A stretch of DNA of 15,314 nt. Origin: Chloroflexota bacterium (GTDB lineage: Bacteria; Chloroflexota; Dehalococcoidia; SM23-28-2; RBG-16-64-32). The stretch spans positions 1-15,314 of the forward strand of contig JADFTG010000005.1 in the NCBI GenBank assembly GCA_022560365.1. The letters run 5' to 3'. Below, piece after piece: positions 1-6,531 of the stretch. The position numbers and the translations under genes are program-made. The stretch's first letter is position 1. Each line of letters opens with the position of its first letter. Below the pieces are notes generated by a model that did no database searches, was not told the DNA's origin, and saw only the letters and a list, made by a program, of their open reading frames with translations.

Positions 1-163
1 GTCCGGCTGCGGGAAATCTGCCACATCGACATCTCGCAGGGGTATGCCGGTATTCCTCACTACAACGGGAGACGTGCGATCACGGTGAGCGCACAGGTGG
101 ACACCAAGGTCAACAACGCACACGCGGTCAACGCGATGATCCAGGAAGAGTTCGCGCAGAGCG
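1..163 (+). CDS. RND-family efflux transporter, internal fragment
   Basis: Frame 1 from the first base reads as part of an AcrB/HAE1-type RND permease. Visible stretches include GYAGIPHYNGRRAITVSAQV and, after a few residues, NNAHAVNAMIQEEF. They match the periplasmic porter region of the family, usually seen as 'vplrdva...I.r.ngqRavtVtAdvd...naneV...i...f'. RND pumps are inner-membrane proton antiporters of roughly 1,000 residues, so only about 54 residues are here, and the gene would continue leftward beyond the window. Family resemblance is lost near base 160, where a methyltransferase-like reading begins on the opposite strand. The frame stays open to base 429, but that extension is only an antisense shadow. 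There is no start codon and no natural stop. Recognition is by eye, and the segment is short. Confidence 0.6.
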
Positions 164-1007
164 CCGGTGCCGTGGTCAGAGTAGAGGCCCGAGGGCACGA
201 TGAAGCCGAGGCGGCCGCCGTTGCGCAGAAGGGCGTGAGCCTGCTCGAGGAAGAGCTTGTAGAGGTTGATGTCGGCCGAGCCCTGGTGGCGGAAGGAGTG
301 CGCAGGGTCGGCGTAGCCGCTGCTCTTCGCGCGTGCGCTTCGCCAGCGCGGAAATCGCCGAAGATGACACCGAGGAAGTTCTTGACCTCGGGCGGGAAGC
401 TGCCACCGATGCCCTTCTTGATGCTGTAGGACGAGACCCAGCTGGGACTCGCGGCGCCCTCCTGGAAGCGATCGACGGCCGCCAGCAGGGCGAACATGTT
501 GATCACGCAGCCGGTCTTGTGCGGCGAGTTGCCGCCGACGGAGATCGTCTCGCCGGTCTGCAGGTCGGTGACGGCGATGCCGACTTCGATGCCGCCGGTC
601 TGCACGACGTAGGCGTCAATCTCGTCCTGGAGGATGTCTCGCAGGCCCAGTAGTTCCTCTTCCGCTGTGTTTTCGGGTCGCGTGCCATGCGTGTCCGGGA
701 CGACAGTTCCGGGCTGGTCGCCGCCCGTCTGCGGATCGTCAACCAACGGCGGTGGACTGGGCGAGGCCGAGGGCGAGGGCGACGACTGCGTCGTGGGCGA
801 TGGTGTAGCAGCCGGAGACGCGGTGGCGGTGGCCGTCGCGGTGCCGGCGCCGGGCGTGGAGGCAGGCGCCTCCTCGTGCGAGGCAAGGAGGAAAGTCACC
901 GTCCCCAGGGACAGGCCCACGAAGATGGCGACGGGAATCGACACGCGGAACAGCAGGCGACGGATCACGACCCCCCTTTGGCCGGTCTCAACGGATTGGT
1001 CGGTCAT
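60..1007 (-). CDS. Membrane-anchored beta-lactamase/transpeptidase-like protein, truncated and frame-disrupted
   Basis: The product begins with an N-terminal transmembrane anchor (about residues 17-42). A low-complexity Thr/Ala/Ser/Pro linker follows (about 47-90), which would span the cell wall. The start of a class A beta-lactamase-like domain comes next (about 125-227), with the phrases VGIAVTDLQTGETISVGGNS and MFALLAAVDRFQEG. Where this family usually has the Ser-x-x-Lys nucleophile motif, the sequence reads C166-V-I-N169, so serine hydrolase activity is doubtful. Family-like sequence ends near residue 227 (around base 330). The remaining residues to the stop at 60 are Ala/Thr/Ser-rich out-of-frame reading of the methyltransferase-like fragment. 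The true protein would be longer and is broken here. Start ATG 1007 lacks a clear Shine-Dalgarno sequence. The gene diverges from glcD. Confidence 0.6.
   Translation of the reverse strand: MTDQSVETGQRGVVIRRLLFRVSIPVAIFVGLSLGTVTFLLASHEEAPASTPGAGTATATATASPAATPSPTTQSSPSPSASPSPPPLVDDPQTGGDQPGTVVPDTHGTRPENTAEEELLGLRDILQDEIDAYVVQTGGIEVGIAVTDLQTGETISVGGNSPHKTGCVINMFALLAAVDRFQEGAASPSWVSSYSIKKGIGGSFPPEVKNFLGVIFGDFRAGEAHARRAAATPTLRTPSATRARPTSTSTSSSSSRLTPFCATAAASASSCPRASTLTTAPALCANSSWIIALTACALLTLVSTCALTVIARLPL
136..330 (-). pseudogene. N6-adenine DNA methyltransferase (Eco57I-like) fragment
   Basis: Read on the minus strand with codons starting at 318, 315 and so on, this segment gives GYADPAHSFRHQGSADINLY, then KLFLEQAHALLRNGGRLGFI, then VPSGLYSDHGTGALRELFLD. 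This is the typical '(Q)GsaDiNlYKLFlE.a..LLr.GGrlGfIvPSGlysD.gt.aLReLFl' block of Eco57I-like restriction-modification methylases. It lies just after the catalytic NPPY/W motif, which is not present here. About 65 of the usual 900 or more residues remain. The expected continuation after LFLDH, a 'rWeWLfgFeNr' type sequence, is missing because the plus-strand RND-like reading takes over. Upstream, the reading changes frame into the lactamase-like gene. It is either a chimera piece or a degraded remnant and has no start of its own. Confidence 0.6.
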
Positions 1008-1142
1008 ATATGTTCTACGCAGTCGGAGAAGACGTCTAGCCCACCCAGGCTGCTTCTACCTTGCTTAAACGCACGATCAGGCGAGTTAGATATCCATTCC
1101 CGGAGTGAATTCAACAGCTTTTCCACTTTTCGACAAGGCCCG

Positions 1143-1151
1143 TGCTAGACT
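1143..1151 (+). promoter_or_regulatory. Extended -10 element before glcD
   Basis: TGCTAGACT reads as TGn plus a TAGACT hexamer, the extended -10 form of a housekeeping sigma promoter. It ends 7 bases before the preferred GTG start at 1159, so transcription would begin at or next to the start codon and give a leaderless glcDEF mRNA. No convincing -35 box is seen at the usual distance. This is inferred from sequence only. Confidence 0.35.
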
Positions 1152-1158
1152 GATTTCC

Positions 1159-2604
1159 GTGGCTGCCTCGCTCATCAAGGACCTCCAGTCCGCTATCGGG
1201 GTGAAGTACGTCCTCCACGCCCCGGAAGACCTCCTCGTCTATGAATATGACGCGACAATCGAGCGCGGGTTACCGGAGGCCGTCGTCCTGCCTGAGACGA
1301 CCGAAGAGGTGGCCGCGGCGGTACGAGTGGCGAAGCGCCACGGCGTTCCCGTGACGGCGCGCGGCGCCGGCACCGGCCTCTCGGGCGGCGCCATCCCCTG
1401 CGAAGGCGGGATCGTCCTTGTCACGGCGCGCATGGACCGCATCCTCAAACTCGACCCGGCGAACCGCCTGGCGGTCGTCCAGCCGGGCGTGATCAACCTC
1501 GACGTCTCCAGGGCCGCGGCGCCGCACGGCCTCTACTTCGCCCCCGATCCGTCCAGTCAGAAGGCGTGCAGCATCGGCGGCAACGTCGCGCAGAACGCCG
1601 GCGGGCCGCACACGCTGCGCTACGGATCGACGGTCAACCACGTGCTCGGCCTCGAGATCGTGACGCCTGACGGCGACATCGTCACGCTCGGCGGCGAGAC
1701 GCTCGGCGTGCCCGGGTACGATCTGACGGGCCTCGTTGTCGGCTCGGAAGGAACGCTGGCGATCGTCACGGCTGTCGTCGTGCGGCTCCTGCCGCGGGCG
1801 CCGGCGACGATCACGCTGCTGGCGGTGTTCGACGAAGTGCGAGAGGCGTCGGAGGCGGTGTCGGCGATAATCGCCGCGGGCGTCCTGCCGGCAGCGCTGG
1901 AGATGATCGACGACAAGACGATGCAGGCAGTCGAGCCGTTCGTCAACGCGGGCTACCCGCCGGACGCCGGCGCCGCGCTGCTGATCGAGGTCGAGGGCCT
2001 GGAGGAAGAGACATCAGAGCAAGCCGAGGCCGTGCGGGCGACCTGCGAGGCGAGCGGCGCGCGCGAGATACGCATCGGCATGTCGCCGGAGGAGCGCGAG
2101 AAGCTATGGGCCGGGCGCAAGGGCGCGCTGGGCGCGCTGGGACGGCTGGCACCGTCCTACTACATCCTGGACGGCGTCGTACCGCGCACGCGCCTCCCAG
2201 ACGTGCTCTCGGGCATCTACGAGGCCTGTGAGCGCTACGACATACCCGTCGCCAACGTATTCCACGCCGGGGACGGCAATCTGCACCCGAACCTCATGTT
2301 CGACGACCGCGTGCCGGGCGCATCCGAGCGCGTCCTGGAGCTGGGCGAGGAGATCATGCGGCTTTGCGTCGACGCGGGCGGCTCGATTACGGGCGAGCAC
2401 GGTGTCGGCTCCGAGAAGCGCAACTACATGTCGTGGATCTTCTCCGACGACGACCTCACGGTGATGGCGCGCGTGAAGAGCGCTTTCGGCGCAGACGAGA
2501 GGTTCAATCCGGGCAAGATTTTCCCGACGTCCAAAGGCTGCGGCGAGGTGTCGTCCCGCATGAAGGCCGCGATCGCCAGGATCGGCCCCGACGCCTACGT
2601 CTGA
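1159..2604 (+). CDS. glcD: Glycolate oxidase subunit GlcD (FAD-linked oxidase)
   Basis: This is the catalytic FAD subunit of the glycolate dehydrogenase complex, which oxidises glycolate (or D-lactate in close relatives) to glyoxylate and passes electrons to the membrane quinone pool. It spans about 481 residues, normal for GlcD. The N-terminal PCMH-type FAD-binding domain shows GAGTGLSGGA (about 69-78) and SIGGNVAQNAGG (about 138-149). The C-terminal FAD-oxidase domain shows HAGDGNLHPN (near 369) and GEHGVGSEKRN (near 412), and the protein ends with the typical FNPGKIFP. The open frame extends upstream to ATG 1105. GTG 1159 is preferred because the protein then starts at the usual GlcD position (AASLIKDLQ) and a -10-like element lies just upstream. 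The stop is 3 bases before glcE. Confidence 0.93.
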   Translation: MAASLIKDLQSAIGVKYVLHAPEDLLVYEYDATIERGLPEAVVLPETTEEVAAAVRVAKRHGVPVTARGAGTGLSGGAIPCEGGIVLVTARMDRILKLDPANRLAVVQPGVINLDVSRAAAPHGLYFAPDPSSQKACSIGGNVAQNAGGPHTLRYGSTVNHVLGLEIVTPDGDIVTLGGETLGVPGYDLTGLVVGSEGTLAIVTAVVVRLLPRAPATITLLAVFDEVREASEAVSAIIAAGVLPAALEMIDDKTMQAVEPFVNAGYPPDAGAALLIEVEGLEEETSEQAEAVRATCEASGAREIRIGMSPEEREKLWAGRKGALGALGRLAPSYYILDGVVPRTRLPDVLSGIYEACERYDIPVANVFHAGDGNLHPNLMFDDRVPGASERVLELGEEIMRLCVDAGGSITGEHGVGSEKRNYMSWIFSDDDLTVMARVKSAFGADERFNPGKIFPTSKGCGEVSSRMKAAIARIGPDAYV

Positions 2605-2607
2605 GCG

Positions 2608-3801
2608 ATGGTGCATCAGGTGACTGTGCTGACCGAACTCCAGTCGATCATCAGTGCGGAGGACGTGCGCCCTGGCAGCGACGAGTTCGCGGTGGACGGC
2701 ATCGCGCCGCAGGCGGTCGTCCGGCCGGCAACGGTCGAGGCCGCCGCGGCAGTGATAGGCCACGCGAACGCGACCAGGCTGGCTGTGATCCCGATCGGCG
2801 GAAAGCAGCGCCGCGGGCCAGGAAACGTGCCGACGCGGTACGATATCGCGCTCGACGTGACGGCTCTGCACGCCGTCGTCGAATACGAGCCGGGGGACCT
2901 GACGATCACCTGCGGGGCCGGCATCACGCTGGGTGATCTCCGAAAGGCGACGGCGGCAGCCGGGCAGATGGTGGCGTTCGACCCGGAGATCGCCGACGAG
3001 GCGACCGTTGGCGGCGTTCTCGCGGCGGACCTCTGGGGCCCGTCAAGGGTCTCGCTCGGCGGGCCGCGCGACTTCACGATCGGCCTGCGCGTGATCACCG
3101 GCGATGGCTTGATCACGCGCGCCGGCGGCCGCGTCGTCAAGAACGTGGCCGGCTACGACCTGTGCAAGCTCTACGTGGGCTCCCTTGGCACGCTGGTGGT
3201 GATCACGGAGGCGACGTTCAAGGTGCAGCCTCTGCCGAAGGCGACCCGTGACCTTGCGTTCACGGCCGGTTCGGCGGCGGAGGCGTGTGGCATCGCCAGC
3301 GAGTCGTTGATGCGCGGCCTCAGCCTGCGATCCGTAGTGGTGACCAGGGCGGACGAGCGCTGGCGGCTGGACATCACGCTTGCCGGATCAGAGGCGGCTG
3401 TAGAGCGCTCGGCAAGAGAGCTCGCTTCGCTTGCAGGAGACAGGGGACAGGAGACAGGAGACAGGGACGAGCGCGCGGACGAGCGCCCGATCGGCGTGCG
3501 CATCTCGGCCCTGCCGTCGGAGCTGCCGTCGCTGCTCGAAGGCCTGCCGACGGACGCCCGCTTCCTCGCGTATCCGACGCTTGGCGTCGTGCGCATGCGT
3601 CTGAGAGATGAGGGCGAACTGCCTCCGCTTGTGGCAATGGGCGCACTCATTGAAGACGCCCCGCCGGAGGTGAAGCGCGGGATCGATGTCTTCGGTCCGG
3701 AGCCGCCGTCGTCCGCCGCAGGTGGACTGATGCGCTCGATCAAAGCGCAGCTCGACCCGAACGGCGTGCTCAGCCCGGGCCGCTTCGTGGGGCGGCTATG
3801 A
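2608..3801 (+). CDS. glcE: Glycolate oxidase FAD-binding subunit GlcE
   Basis: This is the second flavin subunit of the GlcDEF complex and needs its partners for activity. It resembles GlcD but carries only the FAD-binding half plus a divergent C-terminus. At 397 residues it is of usual or slightly long size. PCMH-type FAD contacts include PIGGKQRRGPGN (near 62), DEATVGGVLAADLWGPSR (near 130) and NVAGYDLCKLYVGSLGTL (near 179). It ends in the standard DPNGVLSPGRF. Start ATG 2608 is 3 bases after the glcD stop, with no strong Shine-Dalgarno sequence, which suggests translational coupling. Its stop overlaps the glcF start in an ATGA. About residues 277-293 are a Gly/Asp/Arg/Glu-rich insert made by a 7-base tandem repeat. 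It lies in a weakly conserved region and probably forms a surface loop. Confidence 0.9.
   Translation: MVHQVTVLTELQSIISAEDVRPGSDEFAVDGIAPQAVVRPATVEAAAAVIGHANATRLAVIPIGGKQRRGPGNVPTRYDIALDVTALHAVVEYEPGDLTITCGAGITLGDLRKATAAAGQMVAFDPEIADEATVGGVLAADLWGPSRVSLGGPRDFTIGLRVITGDGLITRAGGRVVKNVAGYDLCKLYVGSLGTLVVITEATFKVQPLPKATRDLAFTAGSAAEACGIASESLMRGLSLRSVVVTRADERWRLDITLAGSEAAVERSARELASLAGDRGQETGDRDERADERPIGVRISALPSELPSLLEGLPTDARFLAYPTLGVVRMRLRDEGELPPLVAMGALIEDAPPEVKRGIDVFGPEPPSSAAGGLMRSIKAQLDPNGVLSPGRFVGRL
3435..3468 (+). repeat. glcE: AGGAGAC heptamer tandem repeat inside glcE
   Basis: Four consecutive heptamers (AGGAGAC, AGGGGAC, AGGAGAC, AGGAGAC) are followed by a 6-base variant, AGGGAC. Seven is not a multiple of three, so gain or loss of one unit would shift the glcE frame, while three units (21 bases) keep it. 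It encodes the low-complexity stretch GDRGQETGDRD. The repeat is read directly from the sequence; any role is inference. Confidence 0.9.
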
Positions 3802-5063
3802 CCGATCCGCGGCCCTTCGCGCCGACCGACGAGGACCTTTCGCAGTGCGTGCGGTGCGGGCTCTGTCTGGAGCACTGCCCGACGTACGTTGAGACTCGAC
3901 TGGAGACGGAGTCGCCACGCGGACGGCTGTACCTGATCCAGGCCATCTCAGACGGCGTGATCGAGCCAACGCCGAACGCGCTGGACCACCTGGACTCGTG
4001 CCTGCAGTGCCGGAACTGCGAGGCGGTCTGCCCGTCCGGCGTGCCTTACGGGCGGATCATGGAGCAGGCGCGTTCGGACGCGATGGAGAGCGGCGCTGCA
4101 CCGCTCTCCTGGCGCCTGCGCGCACTCTTCCTGAGGGAAGTGATCGCGCGGCCGGGCCGCCTGCGCTTCTTCGCTACGGTGCTCCGCGCGTCGGGGCGTG
4201 TGGGACTGCTCTCCGTAGCGCAGCGACTGCCGTTCGTTGGAACAAGCGCTGCGCTGGCGCCGCGGATGCGCGGGCGGCCGTTCACGGACACGGGCCTGAT
4301 CGCGCGGCCACAGGGCGCAGAGCGAGCGCGCGTCTCGATGCTGAGCGGTTGCATCATGCCGCTGGCCTACGGCGACGTGCACCGGGCGACCGCGCGCGTG
4401 CTGGCCCACAACGGCTGCGCGGTCAGCTCGCCGGCGGCGCAGGGCTGCTGCGGTGCGCTGCACGCCCACAACGGCGACCTCGAGACAGCGCGGGCGCTCG
4501 CTCGGCGCAACATCGACGCGTTTCTGGAAGAGGCGCCGGACGCCATCGTCGTCAACTCTGCCGGCTGCGCGGCGGCGATGAAGGAGTACGGTGATCTGCT
4601 CGCCGGCGACGCCGAGTATCGCGACCGGGCACAGCAGATGTCGGCTCTCGTGAGAGACGTGCACGAGTACCTGGTGGGCCTGCCTTTCGATGCACCAACG
4701 AAGACACTGGACATCACTGTGACGTATCAGGACTCGTGTCACCTGGCGCACGCGCAGGGCATCAGCGCCGCGCCGCGAGAAGTGCTGAAGGCGATCCTGG
4801 GCCTGCACCTGGTCGAGATGGAGAACCCGGACCGCTGCTGCGGCGCCGCCGGCGTGTACTCCTTTACCCAGGCGGAGATGTCGATGCGCCTGCTGGACGA
4901 GAAGATGCTCGACGCGCAGAACACCGGCGCGGACGTCATCGCGACGGCCAATCCCGGCTGCCTCGCGCAGCTGGAGGCTGGCGTGCGGCGCGCCGGCGGC
5001 TCGGCGCGCGTGCGGCACGTGATCGAGCTGTTAGACTGCGCCTACGGCCCAAGCGGCGTCTAA
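3798..5063 (+). CDS. glcF: Glycolate oxidase iron-sulphur subunit GlcF
   Basis: This is the electron-transfer subunit of glycolate dehydrogenase, linking the GlcD/GlcE flavins to the membrane. An N-terminal double 4Fe-4S ferredoxin domain shows C17-x2-C20-x2-C23-x3-C27-P and C68-x2-C71-x2-C74-x3-C78-P. Two cysteine-rich CCG domains follow, with CCG at 217-219 (AQGCCGALHAHNG) and 347-349 (NPDRCCGAAG). Between them lies YQDSCHLAHAQG, the typical residues preceding the second CCG. At 421 residues the length is standard. ATG 3798 overlaps the glcE stop by 4 bases, which implies coupled translation. Nothing appears truncated and all family cysteines are present. D-lactate dehydrogenase or heterodisulphide-reductase-like alternatives are less likely given the glcD-glcE-glcF order. 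Confidence 0.93.
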   Translation: MTDPRPFAPTDEDLSQCVRCGLCLEHCPTYVETRLETESPRGRLYLIQAISDGVIEPTPNALDHLDSCLQCRNCEAVCPSGVPYGRIMEQARSDAMESGAAPLSWRLRALFLREVIARPGRLRFFATVLRASGRVGLLSVAQRLPFVGTSAALAPRMRGRPFTDTGLIARPQGAERARVSMLSGCIMPLAYGDVHRATARVLAHNGCAVSSPAAQGCCGALHAHNGDLETARALARRNIDAFLEEAPDAIVVNSAGCAAAMKEYGDLLAGDAEYRDRAQQMSALVRDVHEYLVGLPFDAPTKTLDITVTYQDSCHLAHAQGISAAPREVLKAILGLHLVEMENPDRCCGAAGVYSFTQAEMSMRLLDEKMLDAQNTGADVIATANPGCLAQLEAGVRRAGGSARVRHVIELLDCAYGPSGV

Positions 5064-5115
5064 TTTACGCGCTGTTCACCGGCCTTAACCGTTCCCCAAC
5101 CGGCTCCTTGCAATA

Positions 5116-5131
5116 CTGGCTCTAGAGCCAG
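5116..5131. promoter_or_regulatory. Perfect 16-base palindrome in glcF-sigma intergenic region
   Basis: CTGGCTCTAGAGCCAG is a perfect inverted repeat with no loop, about 70 bases upstream of the -35 box of the sigma-factor promoter. With no loop and no T-run after it, it makes a poor intrinsic terminator for glcDEF. A dimeric regulator site is more likely. The remaining sequence between glcF and the sigma gene (5064-5293) shows only this palindrome, the ECF promoter and a Shine-Dalgarno sequence. Confidence 0.4.
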
Positions 5132-5200
5132 ATGACGTTCGCTAGTGGGCGCCAGACACCAGTCGGCGCGGCAAGAGTTCCGAGATTCTTTTACCAAACG

Positions 5201-5228
5201 TGTAACGGAGCGCAAACCGGGGCGTCTA
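5201..5228 (+). promoter_or_regulatory. ECF-type promoter for the sigma-factor gene
   Basis: TGTAAC (5201-5206), a 16-base spacer and CGTCTA (5223-5228) match the 'AAC ... CGTC' pattern of many extracytoplasmic-function promoters (for example the Bacillus SigX/SigM type). The predicted start lies about 60 bases before ATG 5294. Because the downstream gene is itself an ECF sigma factor, autoregulation is the natural reading. An almost identical element precedes cpaB in this window. Confidence 0.6.
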
Positions 5229-5293
5229 TTCATCGTCTCAATCACGGGACATTCGTACAGCCATACCGGATGCAGCACCGAGAGTGAGGGAGC

Positions 5294-5926
5294 ATGACCA
5301 CCGCAAGGATCGCGATCGACAGGGCGCGCAAAGCGCCGGCACGAACGGCCACTCAGCCAGCGACACTCAGAGCCACCGCCGCGGCGGTTCCGGAAGCCAC
5401 TTTCGCCCCAACAGTGTCCGAGTTTTCAGAACTCTACAACGAGTACTTCGGCAAGGTCTTCGCCTACGTCTACGGCCGCGTACAGGATAAGGAAGTCTCC
5501 CTCGATATCGTCGCGGACGTGTTTGAGAAGGCGTTTGTGAAAGTGCGATCTCTGCGCTCCCGCGACTCCTTCGGTTCGTGGCTCTTTACCATCGCCCGCA
5601 ACGAGGTCTCGTCACACTGGCGCAAGGAGAAGCCGGCGCAGAAGGCGGCCCGGGAGGCGGCGATCGAAAAGGAGCTGCACAGCCAGCCGAAGAGCCCCGA
5701 AGAGATACTCGTCCACAAGGAGCGGTTGGCGTTCCTATCCACGCTCGTCCGCGGGCTGCCGAAGCGAGAGCAAGAGATCATAGCGCTCAAGTTCGATGCC
5801 GAGCTCACGAACCGTGAGATCGCCGGCGTCCTCAGCACCAGCGAGGTCAACGTCCGCGTCACGATCTTCCGCGCGCTTCGCAAGCTGCGCGACCGAATGA
5901 AGAACCTCGGCGACAGCCTGGGATGA
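5294..5926 (+). CDS. RNA polymerase ECF-family sigma factor
   Basis: This 210-residue protein has region sigma-2 at about 43-112, including the -10 recognition and core-binding helices FGSWLFTIARNEVSSHWR. A charged linker follows, then region sigma-4 at about 144-202 with the helix-turn-helix LTNREIAGVLSTSEVNVRVT that reads the -35 box. It lacks sigma-1.1 and sigma-3, as ECF factors do. An Ala/Thr/Arg-rich N-terminal extension of about 40 residues is unusual; a shorter start is possible, but ATG 5294 is preceded by GAGGGAG. It overlaps the next gene by ATGA, the usual arrangement of sigma and regulator. The upstream ECF promoter suggests self-activation, and the matching cpaB promoter suggests that the Tad operon is a target. 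The ECF subgroup cannot be assigned by eye. Confidence 0.92.
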   Translation: MTTARIAIDRARKAPARTATQPATLRATAAAVPEATFAPTVSEFSELYNEYFGKVFAYVYGRVQDKEVSLDIVADVFEKAFVKVRSLRSRDSFGSWLFTIARNEVSSHWRKEKPAQKAAREAAIEKELHSQPKSPEEILVHKERLAFLSTLVRGLPKREQEIIALKFDAELTNREIAGVLSTSEVNVRVTIFRALRKLRDRMKNLGDSLG

Positions 5927-6261
5927 CCCAGGAAAACCTCCGCGACGTCATCGGCCTTCGAATGCAGCTCGCCCGTGAGGTTCTGGACCTGGCCGAGGAG
6001 CACCGCGACGAGGTCTGGGCGCGCCTCCGTTCTCGCATCAGCGGCCTGGAAGACGTCGCCGACGCTGACGCCGAAACAGAACACACGACACCAACGTCGC
6101 GACGGGACGGCCCCGAAAGACGCCGCGGCCCGACCGAGCCGATGTACGCCGGTGAGGAACCTCTGGGTAGAAAGCTGGGCTGGCCGCCGTTGGGTCTGGC
6201 CCACGTCGCGGGGGCGGCACTGATCGCCGCCGCAGTCGCAGCGGCGATCACGTTAAGTTAG
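5923..6261 (+). CDS. Small membrane protein, candidate regulator of the ECF sigma factor
   Basis: This 112-residue protein belongs to no family I recognise. Residues 1-45 form a charged, probably helical segment (MTQENLRDVIGLRMQLAREV and onward). Residues 46-85 are polar and probably disordered. About 90-111 (LGLAHVAGAALIAAAVAAAI) make a single C-terminal transmembrane helix with almost nothing beyond it. The start overlaps the sigma-factor stop in an ATGA, so the two are translationally coupled. That position, and a cytoplasmic helical domain tied to the membrane, fit an anti-sigma factor. However, there is no zinc-binding HxxxCxxC motif and no extracytoplasmic sensor domain, so a canonical ZAS anti-sigma is excluded. 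A membrane-recruitment partner is an alternative. Confidence 0.75.
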   Translation: MTQENLRDVIGLRMQLAREVLDLAEEHRDEVWARLRSRISGLEDVADADAETEHTTPTSRRDGPERRRGPTEPMYAGEEPLGRKLGWPPLGLAHVAGAALIAAAVAAAITLS

Positions 6262-6345
6262 CGACGCTGGGCCTGCGGGCTCATCTCCAGGCGTGACGAG
6301 GGCAAAGCGCCCACTCCACGCGATCACGAACCCAGGGACACAGCG

Positions 6346-6528
6346 CTAAGCGAGGTCTTCGCGCGCACGCTGCTCCTCCCGCATCATTTCGAACAACAGG
6401 TTCTCGACGACCATCAGCAGCAGGAGCACCTGCCGCTGCTGGCGGCGTGACATGCGCGACAGCATATTGAGCAATTCCGGGTCTACGCGCTCCGCGAGTG
6501 CCGCCTGATCGTCAGTTCCCTCAGCCAT
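6346..6528 (-). CDS. 60-residue protein matching only the C-terminal domain of the neighbouring XRE regulators
   Basis: Residues 15-45 (VDPELLNMLSRMSRRQQRQV, then LLLLMVVENLL) align without gaps to the C-terminal segments of the two XRE proteins upstream: VDPELLRFLARFPREQQTYL and IDGELLGYLATLPREKQRRL. No helix-turn-helix is present. The rest is a short acidic start and a charged tail (EMMREEQRAREDLA). ATG 6528 lies 3 bases after the stop of the second XRE gene, so this is the last gene of the Tad-linked minus-strand unit. If the shared segment mediates self-association, the protein could form mixed, DNA-binding-deficient complexes with the XRE proteins. That is inference. It converges on the sigma-factor unit across 84 bases with no clear terminator. 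Confidence 0.7.
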   Translation of the reverse strand: MAEGTDDQAALAERVDPELLNMLSRMSRRQQRQVLLLLMVVENLLFEMMREEQRAREDLA

Positions 6529-6531
6529 AGG

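Noticed and set aside
1008..1104. Promoter for the lactamase-like gene (minus strand, GGGCTAGACG)
   Set aside because: A -10-like TAGACG exists, but no -35 at an acceptable distance and no Shine-Dalgarno sequence, so it is not supported well enough.
634..1148. Plus-strand open frames opposite the lactamase-like gene
   Set aside because: They mirror its Thr/Ser/Pro linker, giving Val/Gly/Asp-rich low complexity, and lack any motif.
1105..1158. ATG 1105 as the glcD start
   Set aside because: It adds 18 residues not typical of GlcD and lies upstream of the -10-like element; GTG 1159 gives the family start.
2104..2871. 255-codon minus-strand open frame spanning the glcD-glcE junction
   Set aside because: It overlaps two conserved genes in antisense and shows no domain features.
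3948..5018. 356-codon minus-strand open frame across glcF
   Set aside because: It is an antisense shadow of a clearly recognisable glcF, full of Arg/His/Ala runs typical of high-GC reverse frames.
5116..5131. The palindrome as a terminator for glcDEF
   Set aside because: It has no loop and no following T-run. No other good terminator is seen after glcF.
6262..6345. Bidirectional terminator between the convergent sigma unit and the XRE unit
   Set aside because: Only short 4-base stems (GGGC/GCCC) without T-runs were found, too weak to call.
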